From Pyrus communis (taxonomy: Eukaryota; Streptophyta; Magnoliopsida; Rosales; Rosaceae), in the NCBI RefSeq assembly GCF_963583255.1, contig NC_084803.1:28122428-28186427 (forward strand): a stretch of DNA of 64,000 nucleotides, given 5' to 3'. Below the pieces are notes generated by a model. The model was not told the origin of the DNA. It did no database searches and saw only the letters and a list, made by a program, of their open reading frames with translations. Numbering within the stretch: the first letter of the stretch is position 1; every line of letters starts with the position of its first letter. Made by a program: the position numbers and the translations under genes. This document shows, one piece after another, positions 34,464 to 45,301 of this stretch.

Positions 34464-35205
34464 AGGAGTTTGGCCTTGAAGGTTCAAAAGCTATTAGATC
34501 TCCCATGAGCACATGTGCGAAAATTCACAAAGGCTCCAATGGCGAGGATGTTGATCAGACTTTGTATAGAAGCATGATTGAAAGCTTACTCTACCTGATT
34601 GCTAGTCGACCAAACATCACATATTCTGTTGGGGTATGTGCACGGTTTCAAAGCTGTCCCAAGGAGTCTCACTTATAAGCAATCAAGAAGGTCATCAAGT
34701 ACGTGAGTGGGACCACTGATTATGGACTTCAATACATTCATGACACCAACACAAACCTGGTTGGGTACAGAGATGCCGATTGGGCTGGGTGCAATAATGA
34801 TTGAAAGAGTACCTCAAGGGGAGCTTTCTATGTTGGGAACAATTTGGTTGCTTGGCACAACAAGAAGCAAAATTGTGTCTCTTTATCTACTGCCAAGGCC
34901 GAATATTTAGCTGCCGGGAGCTGTTGCACTCAACTGATGTTGATGAAACAAATGCTTAGTGACTCAGTATATCTCAATCCACCTTTCTTGTTTATTGTAT
35001 TGATATCTCTAAGAACTCGGTCCAACATTTGAGAACAAAACACATTGACATTAGGCATCACATTAGAGATCTAGTGGAAGCTAAGATTCTTACACTAAAC
35101 TTTGTGCCAATGGAAAAACAACTAGCTAACATATTCACTAAAACCCTAGTTAATCGAAGGTACGAAGATCTTCGATGGTCTATTGGTCTTTCTGCAATGA
35201 ACTAA
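34464..35205 (+). pseudogene. Copia RT C-terminus and RNase H, broken
   Basis: It continues directly from 32554: EFGLEGSKAIRSPMST, SLLYLIASRPNI, then RNase H with YRDADWAGC, NLVAWHNKKQ and LSTAKAEYLA. Stops occur, for example, at 34676-34678, and there are frame changes near 34800 and 34990. The coding part ends at TAA 35203-35205. Confidence 0.88.
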
Positions 35206-36648
35206 ATTGTTTGAATAGCTATGCTTCCAGGTTGTGTCTGTCTTGTCAACATGCTCATCAGATACCTACGTTTTGTCTCTCTATTTGCTCATCTTAACTG
35301 TCATACATTCATGATATTTTTAGGATTATCCTTGCATAATTATTCACTGTGATGTCAAAGATTCTCCCTATTATCTTGATGGCCTCTGAAAAATCATTTT
35401 TCCAATCATCCAAATCTAGTGGTGTTCTTGAATTTATAATTGCTTTGGTCCTCATTGAATGGTAATGACTTTACTTACTCTTTAATCTGGACCATGTGCA
35501 AATTCTCTTCTTTTTGTCCTCTCCCCAAAATCAAAACAAAAAATAAAAATAAATGGGAGAGTGTATTGTGAAAGGGGGTATCTTCAAAAGAAAGTATATA
35601 TTTTCAAATGGGCAAATCCCTTCATTTAGCCTTCCATGCAATGTCATGAGTAGTGTCTCAAGATCCCCCCACCCCCTCCCCCCCTCCCCCCTCCCCCACC
35701 TCCCCCCTCCCCCGGTAGGTCATGCCTTGGCACTTTCCAAATTGGTGCCTCACTCAAAGTTCTTCACCAAAGTTGGCTTTTCCTTCAAGGCTTATGCCTT
35801 ACTTTTTGCGAGTCTTGTCCATTGTCCATATTGTGTAGGAAGTGTTGTCTCTTACGGTCAATGGATTATTAAAAGCTTGGTTAACTTTGAAAATGCTTTT
35901 GAGATTAAATGCTTGGTTTTATGTTTTTAAGAAGGCTATCCAGAATCCTTTCTCCCATACCTTGACACATCATTGCAAAATTATGAGCTTATGTTAATCT
36001 CATTATTAATGTTTGTGTATGCCTTTGAAGGTTTGTCCATTGGGAACAGCATTGCATGTCTACTTTTTGTGTTCTTCAAATTACATATCTTTTGGAAGCA
36101 TTGATATTCAAGCTACATTATAGTTCATTCTCATCCAGTGGTTATGTTGTTGGTTGTCTATTGGTGAAAATCTTAAATTTTGTGATAATCTTGTTCAAAA
36201 GCCTGTTCATATTGCAAGCATCATTTCTAGGGGAGTTTTCATTATGGGGGAGTTCCATCATAACACATGCATCTTTTTGTGCTTATTTGTTGATAGTCTC
36301 ATTGTTGCTACACTGTGCTTAGGCATATCCACATGTTCTATTTCAAATTATGTATCCATTATGCTCTTGTTGTTTTTGTCATGTTTATTTATATCAAATT
36401 TGACTATTCTGTATGATCTTCCTCCATTTTTTGTCTTACCATGACAAAAGGAGATAAAATTTCGTTGTGCTTTATATCTTGCAAGCCTTACCCATGATAA
36501 ATTTCACTTGTTCTTGTCAAAAGTTGTTCTTTTGTAGGAGTTGTTACTTGGTCTTCTTTTGTTGCTTGATGTTCTCATGAGTGTGGGTTTTAAGTGAAAT
36601 TAGTTATAGGCTTGGGATATTTTGTCAAGGAAAGCCAAAGAGGGAGAT
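35206..36648 (+). other. Copia 3' internal non-coding region
   Basis: About 1.4 kb lies between the pol stop and the 3' LTR. It has a very C-rich tract at 35664-35714 and hydrophobic short frames (for example 36056-36322) without a recognised envelope-like motif. Confidence 0.6.
35664..35714 (-). repeat. C-rich tract, G-quadruplex-capable on the minus strand
   Basis: Seven or more runs of four to seven C are separated by single A or T bases (CCCCCCACCCCCTCCCCCCC and onward). The minus strand therefore has the G4-forming pattern with very short loops, and the plus strand could form an i-motif. Confidence 0.85.
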
Positions 36649-36913
36649 TGTAAAGTTTGGCTTTAAGTGTTTGGCTTTCATTGTCAAATATTGTAATTAA
36701 ACCATCACATATGTTCAATCTAGGTTTAGAATATACTCAGTTTACATGAGTGTGGGTTTTGAGTGAAATTAGTTATAGGCTTGGGATATTTTGTCAAGGA
36801 AAGCCAAAGAGGGAGATTGTAAAGTTTGGCTTTAAGTGTTTGGCTTTCATTGTCAAATATTGTAATTGAACCATCACATATGTTCAATCTAGGTTTAGAA
36901 TATACTCAGTTTA
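36576..36913 (+). repeat. 169-bp tandem duplication across the polypurine tract and 3' LTR start
   Basis: 36576-36744 and 36745-36913 are nearly identical. Each contains 'AAAGCCAAAGAGGGAGAT' followed by TGTAAAGTTTGGC, so there are two polypurine tract/LTR junctions (LTR starts at 36649 and 36818). Confidence 0.88.
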
Positions 36914-38050
36914 TGGGTTGGTGCTACTAGAGTAAATGTTCAAGACGTGGCACATTTCATCTTAAAGGTTTGTTCATGCATGTGCATTTCATAACTCTAT
37001 TAGTGTTGCATCTGTCTAGTTTGATTGTCTAGTCATTTTTGCATGCTGACTTCTAGCTGTCTAGGCACACAAATTAAGATAACCCACATGGGCTGACTGA
37101 CACATTTTTTATGTTAGTCAGTTTCTAGCCATTGATCTGCCTAGATCTCTTTTGCAGCCGACAAGTGTCCTTGGGATAAGTTGGCTAATGGAAAATCTGA
37201 CTTCCTTGGGTATATTTACTTCTAGGGTTTGAGATTGTTCTTTAGGGTTCAAAATTTATTTGTTAGAGAAAGAGAGAGAGAGAGTTGCTTGAAAGCTTGA
37301 AGCTTGCATCTTCTCCATCTATGAACCCTAACTGACAAACCTCCTTCATGCATTAAACACCCAATCATTGTCTATTAGGTTTGCATTTAAGTCTTAGTCT
37401 GGTTTTAAACTTTCAATTCAATTTTAACCCAAGCTTTTGGATTCAAGTTAGATTCTTCTTTCATCTGTTTAATTGGAAAATTTGACTAGTCATTTAAATT
37501 TATATTTCATGCGCATATCATAAAATCATATCACGTCATTGGTCATGTTGATCTCAGTGCCACAAGGTGATGAGCTCAGGAGAAGCTGTCGTCTCGTGTA
37601 AGGCAAGGTTGCACAAAGGTAAAGCTGCTCTATAAATAGGGATCTAGGAATTGAGCTTGTGTGGTCTTTGTATGAACATTTGTTTACACTAGTGGATTTG
37701 ACTCAATGGAGAGTCCTCGGTTTTTTAACCCAGAGGTGGGTTTTTCCGCCAAAAATATCTTGTGTCCAAGTTATGTTTATTGTGTCACACATCCCACATA
37801 CACAGACATGGTACATATATCTGTTGAACATTTAAATGGTATGTGCTCACTGTCATGCTCACTTGACACATTATAACTTGCAATGATCTACAACCTTACT
37901 GACTAGGCCAGTTTTTGTGAATTGAAATTGGTATTTGAATCTTAGATTTATCGACTAACAAATCTATCTTAGTTGACTAGTAGGCTTGACTAATCAGTCA
38001 AGTGGATTATAATTTTTATATAAAGGTTATTCCACCTAGTACCAGTTACA
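36818..38050 (+). repeat. Copia 3' LTR
   Basis: This is homologous to 16792-18040. It starts TGTAAAGTTTGGC after the polypurine tract AAAGAGGGAGAT and ends CCAGTTACA, followed by GAAGA. A GA microsatellite (37265-37282) is a local difference from the 5' LTR. Confidence 0.88.
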
Positions 38051-38055
38051 GAAGA

Positions 38056-38895
38056 CAAGAAGGATGAAATATGAGAAATTTTGATGCTAGTAAAACTCCT
38101 CCTAGATGGCCGGCTAACTTAGAAGAAAAGAGAGAGAAATGTTTCCCTCTTTTCTCTCAAAGAAACCATAATGGGGAAAAAGCTATAAATCTCTTTTTAT
38201 ACTCACTCACAATTGAGTGGCAAACTTGAAATTTCTTCCTTTCCTCTTGTATGGCCAGCTTCCCTAGTGTGGATGGGTTTGTTACTCATTTGTTTAAGTT
38301 GTCATACAACTTAAGCTTAATAAGCCTTGATGATCGATGCCCATTGGGCCTCAAAACCCAAAACTAATTTAAGACTCAATACTATCATTTTGTATGATTA
38401 ATTAATCAGTTAGTTAATCTTGACCGTACTCAATTAAACTATTTAATTGCTTATTCCATCTCAGTTATATTTCTTCAATATTATCCTTACACGTTGTACA
38501 ATCCATAAGGTTCCAATTAGTGATGCAGTGGGTGATTGTAACTCTTACTAATCGATTGTGAATTACAACTAACTTTTAGTTCTCCCTTTGACGGAGATTA
38601 GTGATTGCAAATCTTTAGGGATTCCACAAACCATTAGTGACACTTAGCAGTATGTCATGGCTACCCAAGCTAAGTAGAAATGGGTGGAGAACCTATTCAA
38701 TTACAACTACAACACAATACGATCCTTCTCTAATTCAATACTCTTGACCATATTACTTGGTTGATAGTTTATTTCATGTTTACTATCCAATGTGATACTT
38801 CTCTATATGATTCTAGTGAATATGATTTATAACATTCTTCCTCAGTCATATTCATATGTTTTGGTCAAAGACTTTCAAACCATATCTTAAAGTAT
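38056..38895 (-). repeat. R2 repeat, part right of the copia insertion
   Basis: It continues the repeat interrupted at 16791: 'GGCCGGCTAACTTAGAAGA' matches the reverse of the region near 4630, and 'TATGTCATGGCTACCCAAGC' matches the reverse of the region near 4100. It ends near 38895, where the order jumps back to the beginning of the repeat. Confidence 0.65.
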
Positions 38896-39245
38896 TCTAA
38901 AGGAAAAATTTTGTCCCAGCTAAGAACATACAAGAACATTTGAACACATAAGCATACATAAAACACTTTAAGGTAGGCATGCATTAAAAAACAATTATAA
39001 AACCCATGACTTCAAAGCGTAGTGAATGGTGAACAGTATGACTTTTTAAAGAGAGAGTTTGAGTTTCATTACCCTTGAAGCTTATCCTTGTTTACACAAG
39101 GTATTCACCCAAGGCCTTCAAGTCACTTCCCTTGCTCCTTGGATCTTTCCTTATGATTTGTGATCTTCTCTCCTTGGATGGTTGTTTCTTTGCTTCTCCT
39201 TTGCTCCTTGAGGATGTGGGGAAAGGAACCCCAAAATCACCAAAC
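38896..39245 (-). repeat. Second, truncated R2 copy
   Basis: 'AAAATTTTGTCCCAGCTAAG' corresponds to the reverse of 5040-5062, and the order continues to 'CTTTGCTCCTTGAGGATGTG'. It is truncated at about 39245. Two copies head to tail fit two LTRs with the interior lost, or a tandem array. Confidence 0.55.
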
Positions 39246-40068
39246 ATTACTACAAATTTTTACATACGTGCCAATGATGCAAGGGTTTAGCGTCATCTTT
39301 GTGGGTTTCATTAAAGATACTTTTTATGACGTTGAAAGAGTGTGATGTATTACTTCTAAGGACGCCTAACAAGCGTCATTGAATTAAGAATTTGTGTTAT
39401 CTATTACCACTTAAGACGCGTAATGAGTGTCATAAATAGAAGAATGAGCGTCATGGTATACAAAACATGACATATGCATCGTGTCATGTATAGCTACTAC
39501 AAACACCTAACAAGTGTGATTGAATTAAAAAAACGTGTCATCTATTTCAATTTAAGACACAGATTATGTGTCATAAACAATGGAATGAGCGTCATGGTAT
39601 ACTAAACATGACATCTGTATAGCGTTATGTACTATAGCACTAAAACCATTTGCAGCATCATTGAATATTAGCAATGACACAAAGCATGTCATAAACCATT
39701 CAATACATGTCCCAAAATATGTTTGATGACATATATGATGTATTTTCAAAATGAAAAGAAGACCTACGTAATTCATCCAGAAAGGAAGATCTTTACCTCA
39801 AATAAAACAGTATTAGTTCACAAATTTGAAATTTATCCTCCACCAAAGTATTACAAAAGACAATATAATGTGTAGAGCTTTGCTACTAAAATAAAACTAT
39901 AAGATCACTTAATTTAAAATTTCACAAACTAGCTAGCCTACTGTTTCATCTATTGGGATGAAGTCATCAACATACTCAGCCCTTAATGTATCAATTTCCT
40001 GTTGAGTGTATGTAGCTTTTTCTTTGAACTACAACAAATCACAACCAAAGGGAACGTGTCATGACAAA
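39246..40068. mobile_element. CACTA-like remnant with subterminal repeats
   Basis: Many short direct and inverted copies of 'GCGTCAT' or 'GTGTCAT' and 'GACGC' or 'GACAC' occur from 39290 to 39690, beginning near 'ATTACTACAAATTTTTACA'. Dense subterminal repeats of this type next to a CACTACAAA-like end are characteristic of plant CACTA elements. No intact second end was found. Confidence 0.4.
39933..40028 (-). pseudogene. Small C-terminal coding exon, probably transposon-derived
   Basis: A 32-codon minus-strand block follows an AG splice acceptor (ending at 40029). It begins FKEKATYTQQEIDTLRAEYV and ends in DETVG and a stop at 39933-39935. It is charged and looks like real coding sequence, but I do not recognise the family. 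It lies in the CACTA-like remnant, so a transposon origin is likely. Confidence 0.4.
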
Positions 40069-41479
40069 AACTAAGTAAAGGTTGCACAAAATTAAGGTGA
40101 CTTAAGGGGTGAAAGGCTAGCTAGAGGATTCTTCTCCACACATGAACCATATGCATACAAATTGATTTCCAGTTATTATTCCTATAAACCATGAATGACA
40201 ATGCCCTAAGTTAACCATGAACATCACTAATTAACTCTCATATTTCCCTAATTTCATTGAATTGGACTCAGTATGCAATCAAATTATTCTTATGAAGTTC
40301 CTTATATGAACTGCATGATAGAGATACATATCAAAGATCATTAAGTTTTATGAAAATCATAAGCATTGACATGGCATTCGTAACTATGAACTGCATGATA
40401 CTTCTGCCAAGAATTTACTTAACACAATCATAACCAGTGATTTCCACTACTTATAAATATAAGTTCATAACTATTAGGTGAAACTCCCTTATATTTTAGC
40501 ATCAGATTCATGCATGCAAACTAAGTATGCATCCTTAATCAACATACAAGAATAAGTTATCAATCAAACAGATAAGTAAATTGCATTCACGATTTATGAA
40601 ACAATAATTGGACGTAATCAATTCATATCACGTATATGTTCATGGCTTTGAATTCACCTCTAGCTAAAAGAAAATTAGATCCACATGTTTGCAATTAAAC
40701 AAAACCAATCTAATTTAAACATTAAACTAAAACTAAGGATAGAAAGAACCCAGAAACGCTCCAGCACTCCAATGGCCTTGGATGGCAGGTCACGACACAA
40801 GTCCTTCTTCTCCTTCCTTCCTTGCAAAGCTAGGGCACTCTTTATATTTTATCTCTGAAATTCTCTCTAAAGCCCTCTCCTTGTGCGACAGATGTGTTGT
40901 GTATTTATAGGGCTAGGGGCACGGCAAAGGCTGTCAAGGAGAAGGATTACACGACACAAACCAAGAAGGAAAAGGACTAGGGTGTCGCAGCAGATTCCTA
41001 GGGGAAAAGGGTTAGCTTGTGCGGCACAAATCTAGGGCAGAGGATAAGGCTTCTAGAACCAGATATTTAGGTGTTTCAATGTGAAATTAATTCCCCCTTG
41101 CAGCTGGAATTAAGGTAGGATAAGATTAGGATAGGATAAGACAAGATAAGGTTAGTTTGGATAAGGTTTAGATAAAACAGGACTAGATAAGGTCTCCTTG
41201 TTTTCAGCTGATTGCAAGCCTTAATAAATCCTTCCTGATTCCTTGCACATTCCTCCCACCTTGTAAGCACCAAAAATGTCCATTCCTTGTGCTCCGTACG
41301 CAAGCTAACCATTCCCGCCCAAAACTGCTCCAAATTGCTCCTAAATTCCCTTTCTTGCCAACTTTGCCATTTGGACCTACAAACACACGAAAATAGCTTA
41401 AAACACTCTAATAAATATAAACTAATAGAGTAAATGCAAGGAAATAGGCTAACAAAGTTGCACAAATATGCTCATATCA
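40069..41479 (-). mobile_element. Family L repeat, truncated copy
   Basis: From 'ACTAAGTAAAGGTTGCAC' it matches 18352-19696 closely. It ends 'GCTCATATCA' at 41479 (the minus-strand 5' end). The LTR 3' end with the conserved signature is missing. The minus-strand TATA-like box is at 40902-40909. Confidence 0.82.
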
Positions 41480-43175
41480 ATGGATAACAAAAACCCTAGG
41501 AAAAATGCTAAATCGTCAATGATACACAGTAGAACAAACCCTTAAATCAAAACCTCCCATTTTTTTCTCATTGACAACCCCTTCCTCACCCATCAGATTC
41601 TTCTAATTGACAACAATAGTAAGCATTACTATTATAGGAACAACAAAAACCACTAAAAATAAAAGAAAATCGCAAAACCCATGAAATTGAAAAGCTGCAG
41701 AAGAACCCATGAAATTGAAACTAAAATCTACAAAACGCATGAAATTGAAAAGAGAATCTATAGAACATCAGAGAAATTACGATGAGACTAACCTTGCAAA
41801 GGAAGTCGTGGGTCGAGACTCGAAATGGCAAGAGGAAGTCACGGGTCATAGGGGTGAGAGATTGAGAGTGAGACGATGACATTTGCAAATCGGTGAGATG
41901 TGAGAGACTGACTGACTGAGAGTGAGACGGGTCGCAGATTGCTGGGAAGGAAGAAGACGAAGATGGTCCAAATGCTACAGAAGGTGCACGGAGGCTGGAA
42001 CTTGGGAAAGAGATGGTCCAAATGCTAGTATGCTACAAAGGGATTGATGACTTTAGGGTTACCTTTCAGACTGAAAGGAGTTAAAATTACGCCGTTTAGT
42101 AATAAAAGCATTAATTTATAATTATTTATAAAATCGAACCGAACCAACCAGATTTGGTTCAGTTCGGTTTAACAGTTTTGGTTTGAATTTTTTAGGCCTC
42201 GGTTTGGTTTTCGGTCCGGTTTTTTTCGGTTTTTGATTTTTCAAACCCACCCCTACCCCATTACTACTTGTTGCCATCACAATGCCTTTACAAATTTAAA
42301 TGACTAATTCTTATATTTTGTGATTTAGTGAATGGATTTAGGGTTTGAAACTGAATGGATTCAGGGTTTTTCTCAGGAAAAGAAAGCCTCTACTCAATTA
42401 AAAAAAAAAAAAAAACCTAGGAATAAAAAAACACACTTACCGAGCTGTTGGCTTTTGTCCTCTCTCACTTTTTGAGTCTCCATAATTTCAGAAAAATTCG
42501 CAAACATTCGACATGCTCAGGTTGTTCATGTTAGGCTCAACCTGCTGTAACTAGGGTTGGCCACAAGCCGGGCCAAGCCCAAATTTGGATGAACTGGACC
42601 TTACTTGTTTTAAAATGTAAAAAGATGGGCCAAGCTGGGTAGAAGGCTTCTGAGTTTTGGAACCGGACATAAGTCGGCCCGTTTGAAATGGGCCGGTTCA
42701 GGGTAGGTCCACGGTTCTTATTACATTTTTTTTTTATCAACATAGAATGGACGACGTCGTTCAAGTCGTATTCCTCAGTCGTTGAGCAACCATTTCCCTG
42801 TTTCCTCCATGACAACCCAGATGCTCAAATTAGACAGCACCAGAAAACCCAGATGCATCCATGGCTAGATGGCCCCAGAAAACACAAATATAGCTCGGAC
42901 CCGTCAAGTCGTCTTCCTTAGTCATCATCTTCATCGATCTAGAACCATAAAACCCACCCAAACAACACAAAATCAGAACCATAAAATAAATTTAAAAAAA
43001 AAAAAAAGCCAGAAAAGACGTGTCAAGGAGAGAGGAGAAGACAAGTCCGGAATAGGGAGAGTGGCCTACTAAGAAACTCAATATTGCTCATCTTTTTTGG
43101 GTTTTTGAGAAATTTGGATTAAAACTCAGGTTTTTGAAACACTCCATCTTGATTTCTTTTTGGTGAGGAAGAAAC

Positions 43176-43225
<50 letters not shown>

Positions 43226-43634
43226 AGTAGTGATGGAGAGTGATTTACACGTTGGAGAAGAAGACTCGATTTGGGAATGGAAAAATAAGATGGTAATAAC
43301 TGATAACATTTTATGCGAGCTATAAAAAATAAAATGAAATAAAGAAAGAAAACAATGTAGTACATATGGGTTGACTGACATCTCGAACTGAATAGTGTAC
43401 GAAATTTGCTCAGAACGAGTCAAGTAAAGAAACATTCACAAGCCACCTGATACCACTGACCTTCCCTATATGTATTTGGAAATATTTGATTTTAAGTTGC
43501 TATTTTTATTTTATTTTTTTGTTTGTGTGCAAGTATTTTACATATTACTTGGGTCTTTTTCAACCATTTTTTTGGTCGGTAAGCTGTTCATTTTGTTTTG
43601 TCTTAATTGTTAGTGACTCTGTGCTCTTAGTTTT
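41480..43634. other. Repeat debris and simple sequence
   Basis: There is no supported gene. 42130-42255 has the 'CGGTTTGGTTTTCGGTCCGG' style of many hAT-like ends and finishes 'CAAACCCACCCCTAC'. 42551-42720 ('AGGGTTGGCCACAAGCCGGG', 'CGGCCCGTTTGAAATGGGCC') is related to 49862-50030. A GA-rich microsatellite lies at 43165-43228. Confidence 0.45.
43165..43228. repeat. (GA)n microsatellite
   Basis: Nearly pure GA/AG dinucleotides run over about 60 bases with two interruptions. Confidence 0.9.
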
Positions 43635-44271
43635 TGTCACATCCCGACTCGGGCGGATCACTTCCCGGGCCCGCTTCACCACCGTAGCACGATATTGTCC
43701 GCTTTGGGCTTACCATTCCCTCACGGTTTTGTTTTTGGGAACTCATGAGCAACTTCCCAGTGGGTCACCCATCATGGGATTGCTCTAGCCCTCTTCTCAC
43801 TTAACTTCGGAGTTCCTACGGAACCCGAAGCCAGTGAGCTCCCAAAAGGCCTCGTGCTAGGTAGGGATGGGAATATACATTTAAGGATCACTCCCCTGGA
43901 CGATGCGGGATGTCACAATCCACCCCCCTTAGGGGCCCGATATCCTCGTCGGCACACCACGGCCAGGGTTAGGCTCTGATACCAAATTGTCAAATCCTGA
44001 CCCGGGGCGGATCACTTCCCGGGCCCACTCCACCACCGTAGCACGATATTGTCTGCTTTGGGCTTACCATTCCCTCACGGTTTTGTTTTTGGGAACTCAC
44101 GAGCAACTTCCCAGTGGGTCACCCATCATGGGATTGCTCTAGCCCTTTTCTCGCTTAACTTCGGAGTTCCTACGGAACTCAAAGCCAGTGAGCTCCCAAA
44201 AGGCCTCATGCTAGGTAGGGATGGGAATATACATTTAAGGATCACTCCCCTGGGCGATGTGGGATGTCACA
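43635..44271 (-). mobile_element. Cassandra TRIM retrotransposon, complete
   Basis: Two near-identical LTRs (43635-43917 and 43988-44271) flank a 70-bp interior, with target duplication GTTTT (43630-43634, 44272-44276). On the minus strand the interior starts TTGGTATCAGAGCC (Met-tRNA primer site) and ends CTAAGGGGGGTGGAT (polypurine tract). The LTRs contain a 5S-rRNA-like segment in minus orientation, including GATGGGTGACCCACTGGGAA. This is the hallmark of Cassandra, a non-coding element whose LTR carries RNA polymerase III promoter parts. It encodes no protein and depends on other elements. Confidence 0.95.
43751..43830 (-). ncRNA. 5S-rRNA-like segment in the Cassandra LTR (left copy)
   Basis: The reverse complement reads GAACTCCGAAGTTAAGTGAG, then CAATCCCATGATGGGTGACC, then CACTGGGAAGTT. 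It parallels the second half of plant 5S rRNA, including A-box-like and C-box-like regions of the internal promoter. The same segment recurs at about 44105-44184. It is not a functional ribosomal 5S gene. Confidence 0.8.
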
Positions 44272-45301
44272 GTTTTGGTTTTTTTCTTGAATATATATAC
44301 TACAATTGTAAGGAGTAAGGAAGGGTAGATTCACGGTCAGCATGCTTAAACGTTAAACTGTCTTTTTACAAACTGCTTAAAAGATAACAATTACTTAAAT
44401 TCTTCTGTTAACGATAATAATTTTATTGTGTAAAATTTTTTTATGCTATTTCTTTGTGTGATTGAATGTACATTTACTAATAATAATACCCTTGATGCAG
44501 AATCAAGTGGTACAAATAATGTTCAAATTGTTGGGGATGGATGTGATGCATATAGGATAGCTTTTTTTTCCTTGTTTGTTGGGTTAGTTCCCGTGCACAA
44601 AGAAGCACCAGACCAACAGCAAGAAACCATGATAAATAGAGGTTGAGACATAGCTACATCCACGTTGCAAAAAAAAAAAAAAAAAAAAAAAGCAAAAAAG
44701 AATGTGCATCTGCTTGATGCTCCCTACCTTTATTAGTAAAAGATACGTGGGTCATTTGCAGAGCAGGATTAGTCAGCTACAAAGTGTGGCTATTATGCTT
44801 CCAGGGAGGCAAAATCGTCCCCTTTACTAAATAACCCCGTAGAGTGTTGTTCCTCATGAATATGTTATAAGGTCTTTGGCGATTCACCATTACTTAAAAA
44901 AAATGAACATCTAGGCAAGGAAAAGCAAAGGGATTAGTGACTGTCGATAAAGAAATGAGTCTGTGTTTTGTCCTCGACTTTTGTCTGCTAGGGTGCCATT
45001 ATGAGTATAAGTTGACAATTTTTGCAAGGAACTGCGATGAGTCATCTTTTGATTAGTCATCGTTTGATAATAGTATTTAAACATTAGAGCTACAAGGAGT
45101 CAATCTCAAGCATCAAAAGTCCTCATGCACATTAAACCATTTATAAGGTCTTTGGTTTATGGGTGAGCCACTATGTTCTCTGCATCTGGTGATTCTATGG
45201 TCATAGAGTTCAATGTTCGGGCATTCTTTTAGATTCTCTTGATTTGTTTGTGAAAGGCATATGGCCCTCTCAAATGTATAGGTATGGTTTTGCTAATGCA
45301 G
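44272..45301. other. Non-coding or intronic sequence
   Basis: It includes a 23-base A-run at about 44670. A possible exon starts after 'TTGATGCAG' at 44501 and reads ESSGTNNVQIVGDGCDAYR on, but no convincing donor follows. Confidence 0.35.

Larger units (their letters stand above)
16792..38050 (+). mobile_element. Old Ty1/copia retrotransposon, interrupted by nested insertions
   Basis: LTR ends are TGTA...TTACA with target duplication GAAGA (16787-16791 and 38051-38055). The order gag (two zinc knuckles), protease, integrase, reverse transcriptase, RNase H is that of Ty1/copia. The primer site is TGGTATCAGAGC (initiator Met tRNA). After removing the nested insertions the element is about 8.8 kb with LTRs of about 1.25 kb and a long non-coding 3' internal part, which fits the SIRE/Maximus lineage; that lineage call is inference. 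All coding parts carry stops or frameshifts. Confidence 0.9.

Noticed and set aside
36056..36444. Hydrophobic frames in the copia 3' interior as an envelope-like gene
   Set aside because: They are short, overlapping in two frames and T-rich, with no signal or fusion-like organisation. T-rich DNA alone yields hydrophobic frames.
43486..44318. Plus-strand frames through the Cassandra region
   Set aside because: The same text recurs in both LTRs and derives from non-coding 5S-like sequence on the other strand.
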